From: an uncultured Lachnospiraceae bacterium
GTDB lineage: Bacteria; Bacillota; Clostridia; Lachnospirales; Lachnospiraceae
NCBI GenBank assembly: GCA_947382625.1
Contig: CANDAG010000026.1
Span: 1-54,015, forward strand
Direction: 5' to 3'
Length of the DNA stretch: 54,015 bases
This document shows, piece by piece, positions 8,752 through 16,733 of this stretch. The notes beneath the pieces are model-generated. The model saw nothing but the letters and a program-made list of their open reading frames with translations. It was not told the DNA's origin and ran no database searches. Both the position numbers and the translations under genes were made by a program. The stretch's first letter is position 1. Every line of letters starts with the position of its first letter.

Positions 8752-9676
8752 AATAACACCTCACTTCACCGCCCCGCACTTCACGCACCGGGGGGATGCT
8801 GATGATACATTTCTCCGTTCTGTAAGGACAGCGGGGAGCAAACAGACAGCCCTTTGGAAGGTCTCCGGCATAGGGCTGAAAGCCTTCTATGGGCTGGAAG
8901 CCGTTTTGAGGAAGAGCATTCCACAAGGCCTTGGAGTAAGGGTGCCGCAGTCTGTCAGGCCCGCTTCTGAAATCAGATGCGGGCGCTGTTTCCACGGTGG
9001 TACCTGCGTAAAATACAGCAACCCGGTCTGCAAATTCAAAGGCCAGATCAATATCATGGGTAATAAGGATCACAGCCTTTCCCTCACGGGCCATTTCCCG
9101 GAACATTCCCAGCGCTTCCATTGCCTGCTCAAGGCTCATGCCGGGGGTAGGTTCATCTGCGATCACAAGCCGGGCATCGGTGAGCAGGGCAGTAGAGACC
9201 AGAACCCGTCGTGCCATGCCACCGGAAAGCTGAAAGGGATAGAGCCTTTCGGTCTCTTCCGGCAGCTCCAGCCGCCGGAAAAGACTTTTGATGGGGGCGG
9301 GCGTTCGAGGCCTGTGATGTCCTTCTGCCTGCTTCCCTGCTTTCATCAGGGGATCCAGAAAGGAAACGGACTGGGGAACAAGGGCAATCTCGGTCCCCCG
9401 AAGCTGTTTTTGCCGCTGCGCGTTTAATTCCTGCCCCTTATAGTGCAGGTGGCCCCGCACAGTGGCGTTAGGGGGAAGAATACCCAGGATCGCAGAGGCC
9501 AGAAGGCTTTTTCCGGAGCCGGAGGAGCCGGCAACTGCAAGGATTTCCCCGGGATGGACACTTAAATGCAGATTGGAGATGACCTCCAGGTCTGTCTGGC
9601 TAAGGCCATGGTCGTACATCCGGAAGGAGACGGACAGGTCATGGATTTCCAGTAAGGTTTCGTCTTTTTGTTTCAT
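8741..9676 (-). CDS. Nickel/peptide ABC importer, ATP-binding subunit (NikD/DppD type)
   Basis: 311 residues. Walker A GSSGSGKSLL, Q-loop ALVPQSVSFLDPL, signature LSGGMARRVLVST, Walker B LVIADEPTPG and H-loop ITHD are all present. The C-terminal tail contains the oligopeptide/dipeptide transporter motif with four cysteines (GCLFAPRCPYRTEKC), which in this family can bind an iron-sulfur cluster. It lies 21 nt after the second permease gene and overlaps the next ATPase. The role is to power uptake through the two membrane subunits. The operon content points to a Nik/Dpp/Opp importer. Confidence 0.9.
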   Translation of the reverse strand: MKQKDETLLEIHDLSVSFRMYDHGLSQTDLEVISNLHLSVHPGEILAVAGSSGSGKSLLASAILGILPPNATVRGHLHYKGQELNAQRQKQLRGTEIALVPQSVSFLDPLMKAGKQAEGHHRPRTPAPIKSLFRRLELPEETERLYPFQLSGGMARRVLVSTALLTDARLVIADEPTPGMSLEQAMEALGMFREMAREGKAVILITHDIDLAFEFADRVAVFYAGTTVETAPASDFRSGPDRLRHPYSKALWNALPQNGFQPIEGFQPYAGDLPKGCLFAPRCPYRTEKCIISIPPVREVRGGEVRCYYGS

Positions 9677-9697
9677 CTTAAAATATCCTTATATATT

Positions 9698-10540
9698 TTA
9701 TTCCTGGGCGCTGCCGGGATCCAGGATCAGACGCAGCTGTTCTCCCAATCTGTCTATGAGCAGCACGATCAGAACCAGAACGAGTCCCGGGAGCACGGCA
9801 GACCACCACATACCTGTTGACAGATAGCGCATGCTTTCGGAGAGGATAATGCCGATGGCAGGCTGCTCCGGCGGCAGCCCGAAGCCCAAAAAGGAGACAG
9901 AGGCTTCGTGGAGGATCGCATGGGGGAACATCAGGATCAGTCCTGTCAATAGCTGGGGCAGCAAATGGGGCAACAGATGATGGATCAATATCCATCCGCC
10001 GGACCTCCCCAGTCTGCGGGACACTGCCACATATTGTCGTGAGCGGAGCTGCAGGACCTCCCCCCGGATCAGCCTGGCCAGAGAGCACCAGTGGGTAGCT
10101 GCGATTCCGATCAGTAGCCCTTTTAAGCCCCGACCCATGGCAAAGGAGATCAGGATCACCAGGATAGTGTGGGGAATGCTCATCACAAGATCGATGAGCC
10201 AGCCGATAGAAGCATCCAGATACCGGGAGCCGGCAGCGGCGGCAATGCCTGTAATGACAGCGATCACTGCGCTGACGGCGGAAGCGGCAATGCCAATGGT
10301 CATGCTTACAGCCATTCCTTTTAAGGTGCGTGCCAAAAGATCACGTCCAAGCATATCCGTGCCAAAGGGATGCTTCCATGAGGGAGGCTGACCGGCTTCC
10401 AGGAAGCTTCCGGCAGCTGCCTCATCAGGAATAAAAATACCCATGGCATAGATAGTGATCAGAAGCAGGGCTATGAGGATCGTCAAAATAACAACCCTGG
10501 TCCGGCGGCCAGCCGGATGGGAAATCTTCAATATACTCAT
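9698..10540 (-). CDS. Nickel/peptide ABC importer permease (NikC/DppC type)
   Basis: 280 residues. A membrane segment at about 17-37 is followed by HPFGTDMLGRDLLARTLKG, the hallmark of DppC/NikC permeases, and then the transport domain with five more segments. The EAA-type loop (RGEVLQLRSRQYVAVSRRLG) contacts the ATPase. The conserved EASVSFLGFGLPPEQPAIG block lies near the C-terminus. The start overlaps the stop of the upstream permease by 4 nt, so translation is probably coupled. Confidence 0.9.
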   Translation of the reverse strand: MSILKISHPAGRRTRVVILTILIALLLITIYAMGIFIPDEAAAGSFLEAGQPPSWKHPFGTDMLGRDLLARTLKGMAVSMTIGIAASAVSAVIAVITGIAAAAGSRYLDASIGWLIDLVMSIPHTILVILISFAMGRGLKGLLIGIAATHWCSLARLIRGEVLQLRSRQYVAVSRRLGRSGGWILIHHLLPHLLPQLLTGLILMFPHAILHEASVSFLGFGLPPEQPAIGIILSESMRYLSTGMWWSAVLPGLVLVLIVLLIDRLGEQLRLILDPGSAQE

Positions 10541-11532
10541 GGCGCCGCCTCCTTGATCTGTGGGTCAATGATCCCGTAGAGCAGGTTGGCGATCAAATTG
10601 CCGGTACAGACAAACAGAGCGGAAAAGAGGGTTATGCCCAGAAGCAGGGGCACATCTCCGCTTAGACCCGCAGCGGAGGCTGCGCTGCCCAGACCGGGAT
10701 AGCTGAACACATTTTCCGCCATGACAGAACCGCCGAAGAGCTCCGCAAAGGATGCAAACTGCAGAGTCAGTCCGGGGATAAGGATATTGCGCAGCCCGTG
10801 CCTTAAGAGGATAGTAAGATCTCCCTCGCCTCTGGCCCGTGCAAAAAGCACATATTCACTTCCAAGGACCTCTGCCAGCTTCTGGCGGGTATGTAAAGCA
10901 ATATTGGCAAAAGACATAAAGCTCAGTGTGACAGCTGGCAAAATCAGATGATAAAGCCTTTGCCGGAGGGTGACCTGGCTTTCCGGTATGCCTACAGGGC
11001 CGGAGAATCCGATGGGGAACCATTTCAGCCATACGGAGAACACCAGGAGAAACACCAGCCCCAGCCAGAAGGTGGGAACAGAGCTTAAAATATAACAGAT
11101 TTTCTTAATGATCCTGTCCGGCAGTCGGTTCTGGTACATTCCCATAATACAGCCAAGGATAAATCCGATCATGCCGGAGAGAAGCCATGCACACAGCATT
11201 AATGCCAGGGAGCTTTGAAAGCGTTCGCTGATGATCTCTCCTACAGGCCTGCGATAAAGGGCAGATTCTCCCAGATTACCATGGAGCAGCTCTGAGAGCC
11301 AGTCCAGGTACCGCTTGGCGGGAGGCTCATTCACACCCCAGTAGTCCTCAATCTCAGCCCGTTGTTGAGGGGAGACGGCGGTTCCCAGACCCAGAAGGTA
11401 CTGCTGTATCGGATCAATGGGCGAGGCAGTGACCAGCACAAAGGAGATTGCGCTTACAGCCAGCAATAAAGATATCATTTTAATACTATAGCTAAAGAAA
11501 ATTCGGACAAGACGTCCGGGAATCCCTTTCAT
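10537..11532 (-). CDS. Nickel/peptide ABC importer permease (NikB/DppB type)
   Basis: 331 residues, normal for the family. The N-terminal segment (SLLLAVSAISFVLVTASPIDPI) and the following periplasmic-side region (RAEIEDYWGVNEPPAKRYLDWL) are typical of DppB/NikB. The permease domain carries the loop VLGSEYVLFARARGEGDLTILLRHGLRN, which couples to the ATPase. It comes 49 nt after the binding-protein gene and overlaps the second permease by 4 nt. Confidence 0.9.
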   Translation of the reverse strand: MKGIPGRLVRIFFSYSIKMISLLLAVSAISFVLVTASPIDPIQQYLLGLGTAVSPQQRAEIEDYWGVNEPPAKRYLDWLSELLHGNLGESALYRRPVGEIISERFQSSLALMLCAWLLSGMIGFILGCIMGMYQNRLPDRIIKKICYILSSVPTFWLGLVFLLVFSVWLKWFPIGFSGPVGIPESQVTLRQRLYHLILPAVTLSFMSFANIALHTRQKLAEVLGSEYVLFARARGEGDLTILLRHGLRNILIPGLTLQFASFAELFGGSVMAENVFSYPGLGSAASAAGLSGDVPLLLGITLFSALFVCTGNLIANLLYGIIDPQIKEAAP

Positions 11533-11581
11533 AGAAATACCTCTTTGTGATCGATCAATTTTTGATGCAGGGCAGTGTGAG

Positions 11582-13213
11582 CTAGCCGATCCATTTCCAT
11601 TCCTGCAGATTCTGGATCAGCGGAAGTCCGTGCCCGTGGCCATGGATGGGCTGATCGCCGATGGAAAGGCCGTCACGGACATAAGTAACATGATCCAGAT
11701 TGACGATCCATACCCAGGGGCATTCCCCCTGCATGGCGGTTCCTGTAGAGCCGTCCCACTGTACCTTTTGCCAGTTGGCGTTGGCTTCTTCGGCGGTCAG
11801 GGCTTCCATGGCGGCATTCAGATAGCCGTCGGTCACATCACTGCCGTAGCCCTCGGGATTATAGAAATCATCCATCAGAGCCCCGTCGGAGCGGTACAGA
11901 TAGTAGGTTTCGTTGGGGATTGCGGAACCCCAGCCCATCATAACTGCCTCGGAAAACATGCGCTGCATGATCTCGTCCCAGCTGACGCCTTCCACGTTGA
12001 TCCGGATACCGATCTTTTTTACCTGTTCAGCGGCAGCCATGGCAACTGCCTGACGGACAGAGTCGCCGGAGGGGTAAATGCAGGTAAACTCCGCCTTCAG
12101 TCCGTCCTTTTCAAGAATACCGTCCCCGTCTGTATCCGTCCAGCCTGCATCCGTAAGGAGCCTTTGGGCATATTCAGGATCCGTTTCAATCCTGACCTCA
12201 GGGTTATTCCAGGGCATACCGTCATTCTCAGAATAGGCTGGTCTCCCAAACCCGTTCAACACCATATCCGCGACCTGCTCACGGTCGATGGCACAGGCGA
12301 TGGCCTGGCGGATCTCAAGATGGCAGGTTACATTATTGCCGATGGGGGCACCGCTTTCCGTGGTTTTTCCTTCCGCGGGCAGAACAGGGAGGGTGAAGCC
12401 CCGGTTGTCGGCAGAGGTGATGGCCTCCACATGATAGCCTGCTATGTCTGTTTTGCCAAGGGTAGCGGTAGAGTAAGCCACATCGACCTTTCCCGCCTGG
12501 ACAGCTGCAAGGGCGGCATCCTCCGACATAAATACAACCGTCACATTTTTTATGGAGGGAGCGCCGCCATAGTAATCCTCGTTGGCGGTAAAGAGGATCT
12601 GCTCCTGGGATTTCCACTCCACGAATTTATAGGGACCGGATCCTACAGGATTCCGTCCATAGTCCGGACTGTAAGCATGTTCGGGGACGATCCCCACAGA
12701 GGCAAGTGTATTCAAAAAGATGGAAGTGGGCCTTACAAGGGTAACAACAACCGTAGTATCATCCCGGGCAGTGGCGCTTTCCATATAGGTCAGGTCTACA
12801 GAGCCCTGGGCTGCCTTGGCGGTTTCTAAGGTGAATGCCACATCGGATGCCCTGACCCTTTCTCCGTCCGTGAAGAAGGCATCGTCACGGATAGTAAAGG
12901 TCCAGGTCAGTCCATCGGAGGAAAGGCTGTAATTGGTGGCAAGGTCGTTTTCAAAGGCCAGGCCGGAATTGTATTTTACCAGCGTACTCTGAACGATAGG
13001 AGAGTTGCCGTGTCCCCAGCCCTGGGTGGGATCCAGGGTTTCGGGTTCGGAGCCGATAGCGATCACTACGCTGTCCTTGGGGGACAGTTGGTCTGCGGAG
13101 TCTGACGGCATTTGCGTCTCTTCGGCAGCAATGCCGGCGGCATTCCCGCAGGCAGTAGCTGTCAGGAGCATAGCGGCAGTGAGAGATAAAGTAATAATTT
13201 TTTTCAGCTTCAT
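11582..13213 (-). CDS. Substrate-binding lipoprotein of a nickel/peptide ABC importer (NikA-like)
   Basis: 543 residues from the ATG at 13213 (AAAGGA 9 nt upstream). The signal peptide ends in the lipobox TATAC with Cys22. The SBP_bac_5 fold is evident from GSEPETLDPTQGWGHG, WTFTIRDDAFFTDG and RQAIACAIDREQVADMVLNG. The GWG motif after LDP and a C-terminal IHGHGHGLPLI histidine-rich stretch favour a nickel-type (NikA/CntA) binding protein over a general peptide receptor, but metal or chelate specificity is inference. First gene of the importer operon, preceded by a structured leader with a terminator. Confidence 0.85.
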   Translation of the reverse strand: MKLKKIITLSLTAAMLLTATACGNAAGIAAEETQMPSDSADQLSPKDSVVIAIGSEPETLDPTQGWGHGNSPIVQSTLVKYNSGLAFENDLATNYSLSSDGLTWTFTIRDDAFFTDGERVRASDVAFTLETAKAAQGSVDLTYMESATARDDTTVVVTLVRPTSIFLNTLASVGIVPEHAYSPDYGRNPVGSGPYKFVEWKSQEQILFTANEDYYGGAPSIKNVTVVFMSEDAALAAVQAGKVDVAYSTATLGKTDIAGYHVEAITSADNRGFTLPVLPAEGKTTESGAPIGNNVTCHLEIRQAIACAIDREQVADMVLNGFGRPAYSENDGMPWNNPEVRIETDPEYAQRLLTDAGWTDTDGDGILEKDGLKAEFTCIYPSGDSVRQAVAMAAAEQVKKIGIRINVEGVSWDEIMQRMFSEAVMMGWGSAIPNETYYLYRSDGALMDDFYNPEGYGSDVTDGYLNAAMEALTAEEANANWQKVQWDGSTGTAMQGECPWVWIVNLDHVTYVRDGLSIGDQPIHGHGHGLPLIQNLQEWKWIG

Positions 13214-13231
13214 ATAGAAATGTCCTTTCCG

Positions 13232-13305
13232 ATCAAACACCGATACACTTCGCGGATCGGCTTATTGATCAAACGCTGTCACGCTTCGCGGGCCAGCTTA
13301 TTGAT
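13232..13305. repeat. Tandem pair of 38-bp hairpin repeats
   Basis: Two copies (13232-13269 and 13268-13305) share their junction AT. Each begins ATCAAAC, has a TTCGCG centre and ends TTATTGAT; the ends ATCAA/TTGAT are complementary. The copies differ at eight positions. Two pairs of differences (repeat positions 10 with 28, and 13 with 25) are compensatory and keep base pairing. Further copies lie at 37860 and 45994. Confidence 0.75.
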
Positions 13306-13348
13306 TAAAAAAGCACACAGATCCTCTTCAGAGAATTTGTGTGCTTTC
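13303..13348 (-). terminator. Intrinsic terminator in the leader of the ABC importer operon
   Basis: On the minus strand AAAGCACACA pairs with TGTGTGCTTT, with a further internal stem (TTCTCT/AGAGGA) and a following run of six T. It lies between the promoter at 13468-13496 and the first importer gene, so it could attenuate that operon. It could also end the LacI-DUF3842 transcript. Confidence 0.75.
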
Positions 13349-13463
13349 TAAGCATACGTTTCATAGCATATGATTGTTTCATTGTAACAGTACGGGCTTG
13401 CCGGACTGCCGGATGAGAATTCCTGACGCTTCTGCATCGGCACGGATGGCTTCCTGCCACCTT
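13347..13463 (-). promoter_or_regulatory. Structured 5' leader, candidate riboswitch or attenuator
   Basis: About 115 nt between the predicted transcription start and the leader terminator. On the minus strand it can form GGTGGC/GCCATC, GATGC/GCGTC, CCGG/CCGG and CAGT/ACTG stems in succession, with conserved-looking AGAAGC and GGCAAGCCCG segments. I cannot assign it to a known riboswitch class. The NikA-like gene downstream makes a metal ligand a reasonable guess only. Confidence 0.4.
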
Positions 13464-13467
13464 GGAC

Positions 13468-13496
13468 ACTATACTATATTCCGAACAAAAAATCAA
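13468..13496 (-). promoter_or_regulatory. Promoter of the ABC importer operon
   Basis: On the minus strand TTGATT (13496-13491) and TATAGT (13473-13468) are 17 nt apart. It lies just after the DUF3842 stop, giving an untranslated leader of about 250 nt. Confidence 0.55.
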
Positions 13497-13508
13497 CAAA
13501 AAATTTGG

Positions 13509-13919
13509 TCAGGCTTCCTTTAACTCGCGGATCACATCCTGGATCAGCTTTCCGATGCTGAGGTCCTCCACGCCAACCACAATGTTATCGCAGTGGTTGA
13601 CAGGGATCAGGATCCGCTTTGCACTGCTTTGGGCAATTGCCGTTGCCATAAGAGGAGTGATCTCTCCAAGCAGGGCGTCTGCGATCACAATACCGATGGG
13701 GCCGATGATCACATCCGCCTTTCTGCTGTTTACCACAACGGCGTTTTCACCTGTGGCAGCATGGTCTGCTCCGGCCTTCAGCATGGCGGAGGCAGCAGCA
13801 GAATTGGTTCCGACGGCTGTCACCACTGCGTCAGGCAGGTTCTTTTTGACAGCGGAGACTAACTGTCTTCCGATCCCGCCGCCCTGGGCGTCTATGATGA
13901 GTATTTTCATGGCGTTCAT
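13509..13919 (-). CDS. DUF3842 family protein
   Basis: 136 residues from the ATG at 13919, with AAGGAAG suitably upstream; a second ATG follows three codons later. The sequence is almost wholly DUF3842: MKILIIDAQGGGIGRQLV at the N-terminus resembles a Rossmann dinucleotide-binding loop, and IGPIGIVIADALLGEITP and PVNHCDNIVVGVEDL follow. The family is common in Firmicutes and has no established function. It lies 45 nt after the LacI gene on the same strand and is probably co-transcribed. No further role can be read. Confidence 0.85.
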   Translation of the reverse strand: MNAMKILIIDAQGGGIGRQLVSAVKKNLPDAVVTAVGTNSAAASAMLKAGADHAATGENAVVVNSRKADVIIGPIGIVIADALLGEITPLMATAIAQSSAKRILIPVNHCDNIVVGVEDLSIGKLIQDVIRELKEA

Positions 13920-13964
13920 TCTTTGCTTCCTTTCCTGAAAAATCCGCTCTGCGGGACACATCTT

Positions 13965-14984
13965 TTAGGGGGATCCTGTACTGGCTCTTTCAATGAGTCG
14001 GGTAGGAAAAGCAACAGCAGGAGGAATGGTATGTTCTTCGATCATCTGCTGAAGCATTGAAACAGCAGCCCTTGCAATGCAGGGACGCCGGATCTCCATC
14101 GTGGTGATGGATGGGGTGCATAGCTGGCTTAAGGTGGAATTGTCAAAGCCGATCACCTTAATATCCTCAGGGATCCGGTGGCCAAGACGCTGCGCTCTCT
14201 GCATGGCAATACAGGCCAGCTCATCGTTGCGCCCTACTATGGCATCCACAGGATGGTTCTGGATGTAATTTTCTACCTGCAGGGCAACCGACTCCCGGTC
14301 AGCACATCCCGTAATGACATTTCCTTCCGGAGCAGATGAGAGACCAAGCCTTTTCATTTCTTCCATAAAACCCCGGTACCGCAGGTCATTTTCATTGCTG
14401 AAATGGCCTCCTGGGCTGTAACGGTCTATATAAATGATATTACGGCAGCCTGCCTGGGACAGGTAGCGGAGGCTTTCCTTGATGCCCTCATATAATCCGG
14501 TGTCGATGAGGGCCGCGCCTTCTATCTGGGTGTAATCCCGGTTTACAAGCAGTACCACAGGAATATTCGCATCGATCAGCTGGCGGATATATTCATCAGA
14601 AAAGCTTGTAGAGCTGATGATTACTCCGTCATAGCACCGGCTGATGATATCGCTGACGAATTGCTGCGTATTCCGGTTCCCGCACAGAGAAATGATATAG
14701 CCCAGATCGTATGCGTTTTTTTCAAGCTCGTTCAGGAGCAGACTGAAATGCTCTGCGATGATCTGGTCAGCGATAAACAGGATATGGTTTGTCTTTTTGC
14801 CTTTCAGGGCACGGGCGATGGGATTCGGACGATAGCCCAGCTTCTCCACCGCTTCTAAGACCCGTTTTCGTTTTTCTTTATCTACATAGCGGTTATTGTT
14901 CATCACATAAGAGACGATGGTCTCACTGACCCCGGCCTCTGTGGCAATGTCCTTTCTGGTAACCCGGGAATGCTTCTGGCTCAT
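13965..14984 (-). CDS. LacI family transcriptional regulator
   Basis: 339 residues. The N-terminal helix-turn-helix and hinge (VTRKDIATEAGVSETIVSYVMNNN ... YRPNPIARALKG) are textbook LacI/GalR. Residues 62-335 form a periplasmic-binding-protein-like ligand domain (IVGRNDELACIAMQRAQRLG, KVIGFDNS). AGGTG precedes the start. It is divergent from the sulfatase, whose promoter carries a CG-centred palindrome of the LacI type, so it probably represses that gene until a sugar or sulfated-glycan product is present. DUF3842 follows in the same transcript. Confidence 0.9.
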   Translation of the reverse strand: MSQKHSRVTRKDIATEAGVSETIVSYVMNNNRYVDKEKRKRVLEAVEKLGYRPNPIARALKGKKTNHILFIADQIIAEHFSLLLNELEKNAYDLGYIISLCGNRNTQQFVSDIISRCYDGVIISSTSFSDEYIRQLIDANIPVVLLVNRDYTQIEGAALIDTGLYEGIKESLRYLSQAGCRNIIYIDRYSPGGHFSNENDLRYRGFMEEMKRLGLSSAPEGNVITGCADRESVALQVENYIQNHPVDAIVGRNDELACIAMQRAQRLGHRIPEDIKVIGFDNSTLSQLCTPSITTMEIRRPCIARAAVSMLQQMIEEHTIPPAVAFPTRLIERASTGSP

Positions 14985-15072
14985 ATGGTTTTCACCTGTG
15001 CTTTCTTCTTGTTGACATTGAGAGTGAACAGTAACTAAATTATAAAGGGAATGGGAATTGAAGTCAAACAGA

Positions 15073-15121
15073 TTGACAAAAAGGCCAGTGGCAGACTATA
15101 ATATATATACACACGTGTTTA
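15073..15121 (+). promoter_or_regulatory. Sulfatase promoter with LacI-type operator
   Basis: TTGACA (15073-15078) and TATAAT (15097-15102) are 18 nt apart. A CG-centred palindrome ACACGTGT, extending outward as TA..ACACGTGT..TA, lies at 15108-15121 over the expected transcription start. LacI/GalR proteins bind CG-centred palindromes, and the divergent gene is a LacI regulator. Confidence 0.6.
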
Positions 15122-15183
15122 CATGTTATACACAAGCGAGTCAGAAAGAAATCAATTCACCAAAACATCCAAGGAGGAATATC

Positions 15184-16701
15184 ATGAGCGATCAACAAAA
15201 AAACCAGGCTGCAGTTTTCACAGATGATGAGTCAAAACGGCGCAACGTTATCATTGTGTATGCAGACGACTTGGGGTTTGGGGATCTTGGCTGCTATGGA
15301 AGCCATCAGATCCACACGCCGAACCTGGACCGATTATGTGCAGACGGGCTCAGGTTCACCGATGCCTACGCTACATCTGCGGTGTGCACCCCGTCCCGTT
15401 ACAGTATATTGACCGGGCGATATCCGTTTAGAAACAGCCAGGCCCATATTTTGCCGGGGGATGCCGGATGTATTATCGAACGGGAGCTTGATACGATGCC
15501 AAGGCTTTTTCAGCGGGCCGGATACCGTACGGGGATTGTGGGAAAATGGCATCTTGGCTTAAGCGACGGAAGCCGTCCCATTGACTGGAATCAGGAGATC
15601 GATCTTACCCCCATTGATCTGGGCTTTGATGAATCCTTTATTTTTCCGGCCACAGCCGACCGTGTCCCCTGCGTTTATGTGGAAGGACGTTCGGTGGTGA
15701 ACCTGGATCCGGAGGACCCTATAGAGGTATCCTACGAAGCGGAATGTCCTTTTGATGATATTCCTACCTATCATAAGAATCCGGAGCTTCTGGAAATGAA
15801 ATCCTCCAACGGACACGATATGAGTATTGTAGGAGGGATTGGAAGGATCGGATATATGCGCGGCGGAAAAAAGGCGATCTGGAAGGACGAGGACCTGGCG
15901 GAAACATTTTTAAACAGGGCGATCCGGTTTATGGATGAGAGCCGGGATGCCGGAAAGCCCTTCTTTTTGTATTATGCATTGCATCAACCTCATGTTCCAC
16001 GGGTACCTTCTGCACGTTTCCGGGGCGCGACTGCCCTTGGCCCCAGGGGTGATGTGATCGCCGAGCTGGACTGGTGTGTGGGGGAATTAAGGAAGGAGCT
16101 GGAAAGACTTGGACTTTTGGAGGATACCATCATTATTTTTTCCAGCGATAACGGGCCGGTACTGGATGACGGATATGTGGACAGGGCTTATGAATTAAAT
16201 GGTACCCACCGGGCGGCGGGTCCTCTGCGGGGCGGTAAATACAGTAAATTTGACGGTGGTACCCGGATTCCCTTTATTGTCAGCTGTCCGGGGCTGGTAA
16301 ACAAAGGCGTTTCCCATGCACTGGTAAGCCAGCTGGATCTGTTCGCCTCCTTTGCACATATGCTGAAGATGCCCCTGGGGCAGGAAAGCGCAGTTGACAG
16401 CCAGGATATGTATGAGGCACTGATCGGAGCAGATCCTGTGGGAAGAGACCAGCTGATGGTGGAGGATGTGTCCTGCGGTAAGATGCTGCGGCGGGGAAAT
16501 TGGACCTACCTTTCTCCCAGCGAGGGGGCTCCTTTTATGCCGATCGTACAGATCGAAACCGGCCTTTCCAGGGATCCCCAGCTCTACAACATGGATTACG
16601 ACATCGGACAGCAGGAAAATGTGGCGTGGGCTTATCAGGATGTAGTGAAGGATATGGAAGCCCGTCTTCAGGAAATCATGAAGAGCGAGAGAACCAGATA
16701 A
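15184..16701 (+). CDS. Sulfatase (arylsulfatase A family)
   Basis: 505 residues from the ATG at 15184, which follows AAGGAGG at ideal spacing; an upstream in-frame start at 15058 would overlap the promoter. The metal-binding N-terminus reads VIIVYADDLGFGDLGCYG. The activation motif is C68-T-P-S-R, so the catalytic formylglycine would be made from cysteine; GKWHLG supplies the active-site Lys and His. No signal peptide is seen, so it appears cytosolic and probably cleaves an imported sulfated sugar. Its maturase is not in this window. Regulated by the divergent LacI protein by inference. Confidence 0.92.
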   Translation: MSDQQKNQAAVFTDDESKRRNVIIVYADDLGFGDLGCYGSHQIHTPNLDRLCADGLRFTDAYATSAVCTPSRYSILTGRYPFRNSQAHILPGDAGCIIERELDTMPRLFQRAGYRTGIVGKWHLGLSDGSRPIDWNQEIDLTPIDLGFDESFIFPATADRVPCVYVEGRSVVNLDPEDPIEVSYEAECPFDDIPTYHKNPELLEMKSSNGHDMSIVGGIGRIGYMRGGKKAIWKDEDLAETFLNRAIRFMDESRDAGKPFFLYYALHQPHVPRVPSARFRGATALGPRGDVIAELDWCVGELRKELERLGLLEDTIIIFSSDNGPVLDDGYVDRAYELNGTHRAAGPLRGGKYSKFDGGTRIPFIVSCPGLVNKGVSHALVSQLDLFASFAHMLKMPLGQESAVDSQDMYEALIGADPVGRDQLMVEDVSCGKMLRRGNWTYLSPSEGAPFMPIVQIETGLSRDPQLYNMDYDIGQQENVAWAYQDVVKDMEARLQEIMKSERTR

Positions 16702-16704
16702 GAT

Positions 16705-16733
16705 AACAGGCGTTGTTAACAACGCCTGTTGTT
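16705..16733. terminator. Terminator between sulfatase and exporter permease genes
   Basis: AACAGGCGTTG (16705-16715) and CAACGCCTGTT (16720-16730) form a perfect 11-bp stem with a TTAA loop, followed by GTTTATGTTT on the plus strand. It sits between convergent genes and may serve both. Confidence 0.7.

Noticed and set aside
11630-12829. Long open frame antisense to the substrate-binding protein gene
   Set aside because: It is a by-product of the GC-rich codon pattern of the real gene; no ribosome site and no recognisable domain.
13347-13463. Cobalamin riboswitch in the importer leader
   Set aside because: A CCCGTACTGT stretch is reminiscent, but the B12 box (AGCCAGGAGACCTGCC-like) is missing.
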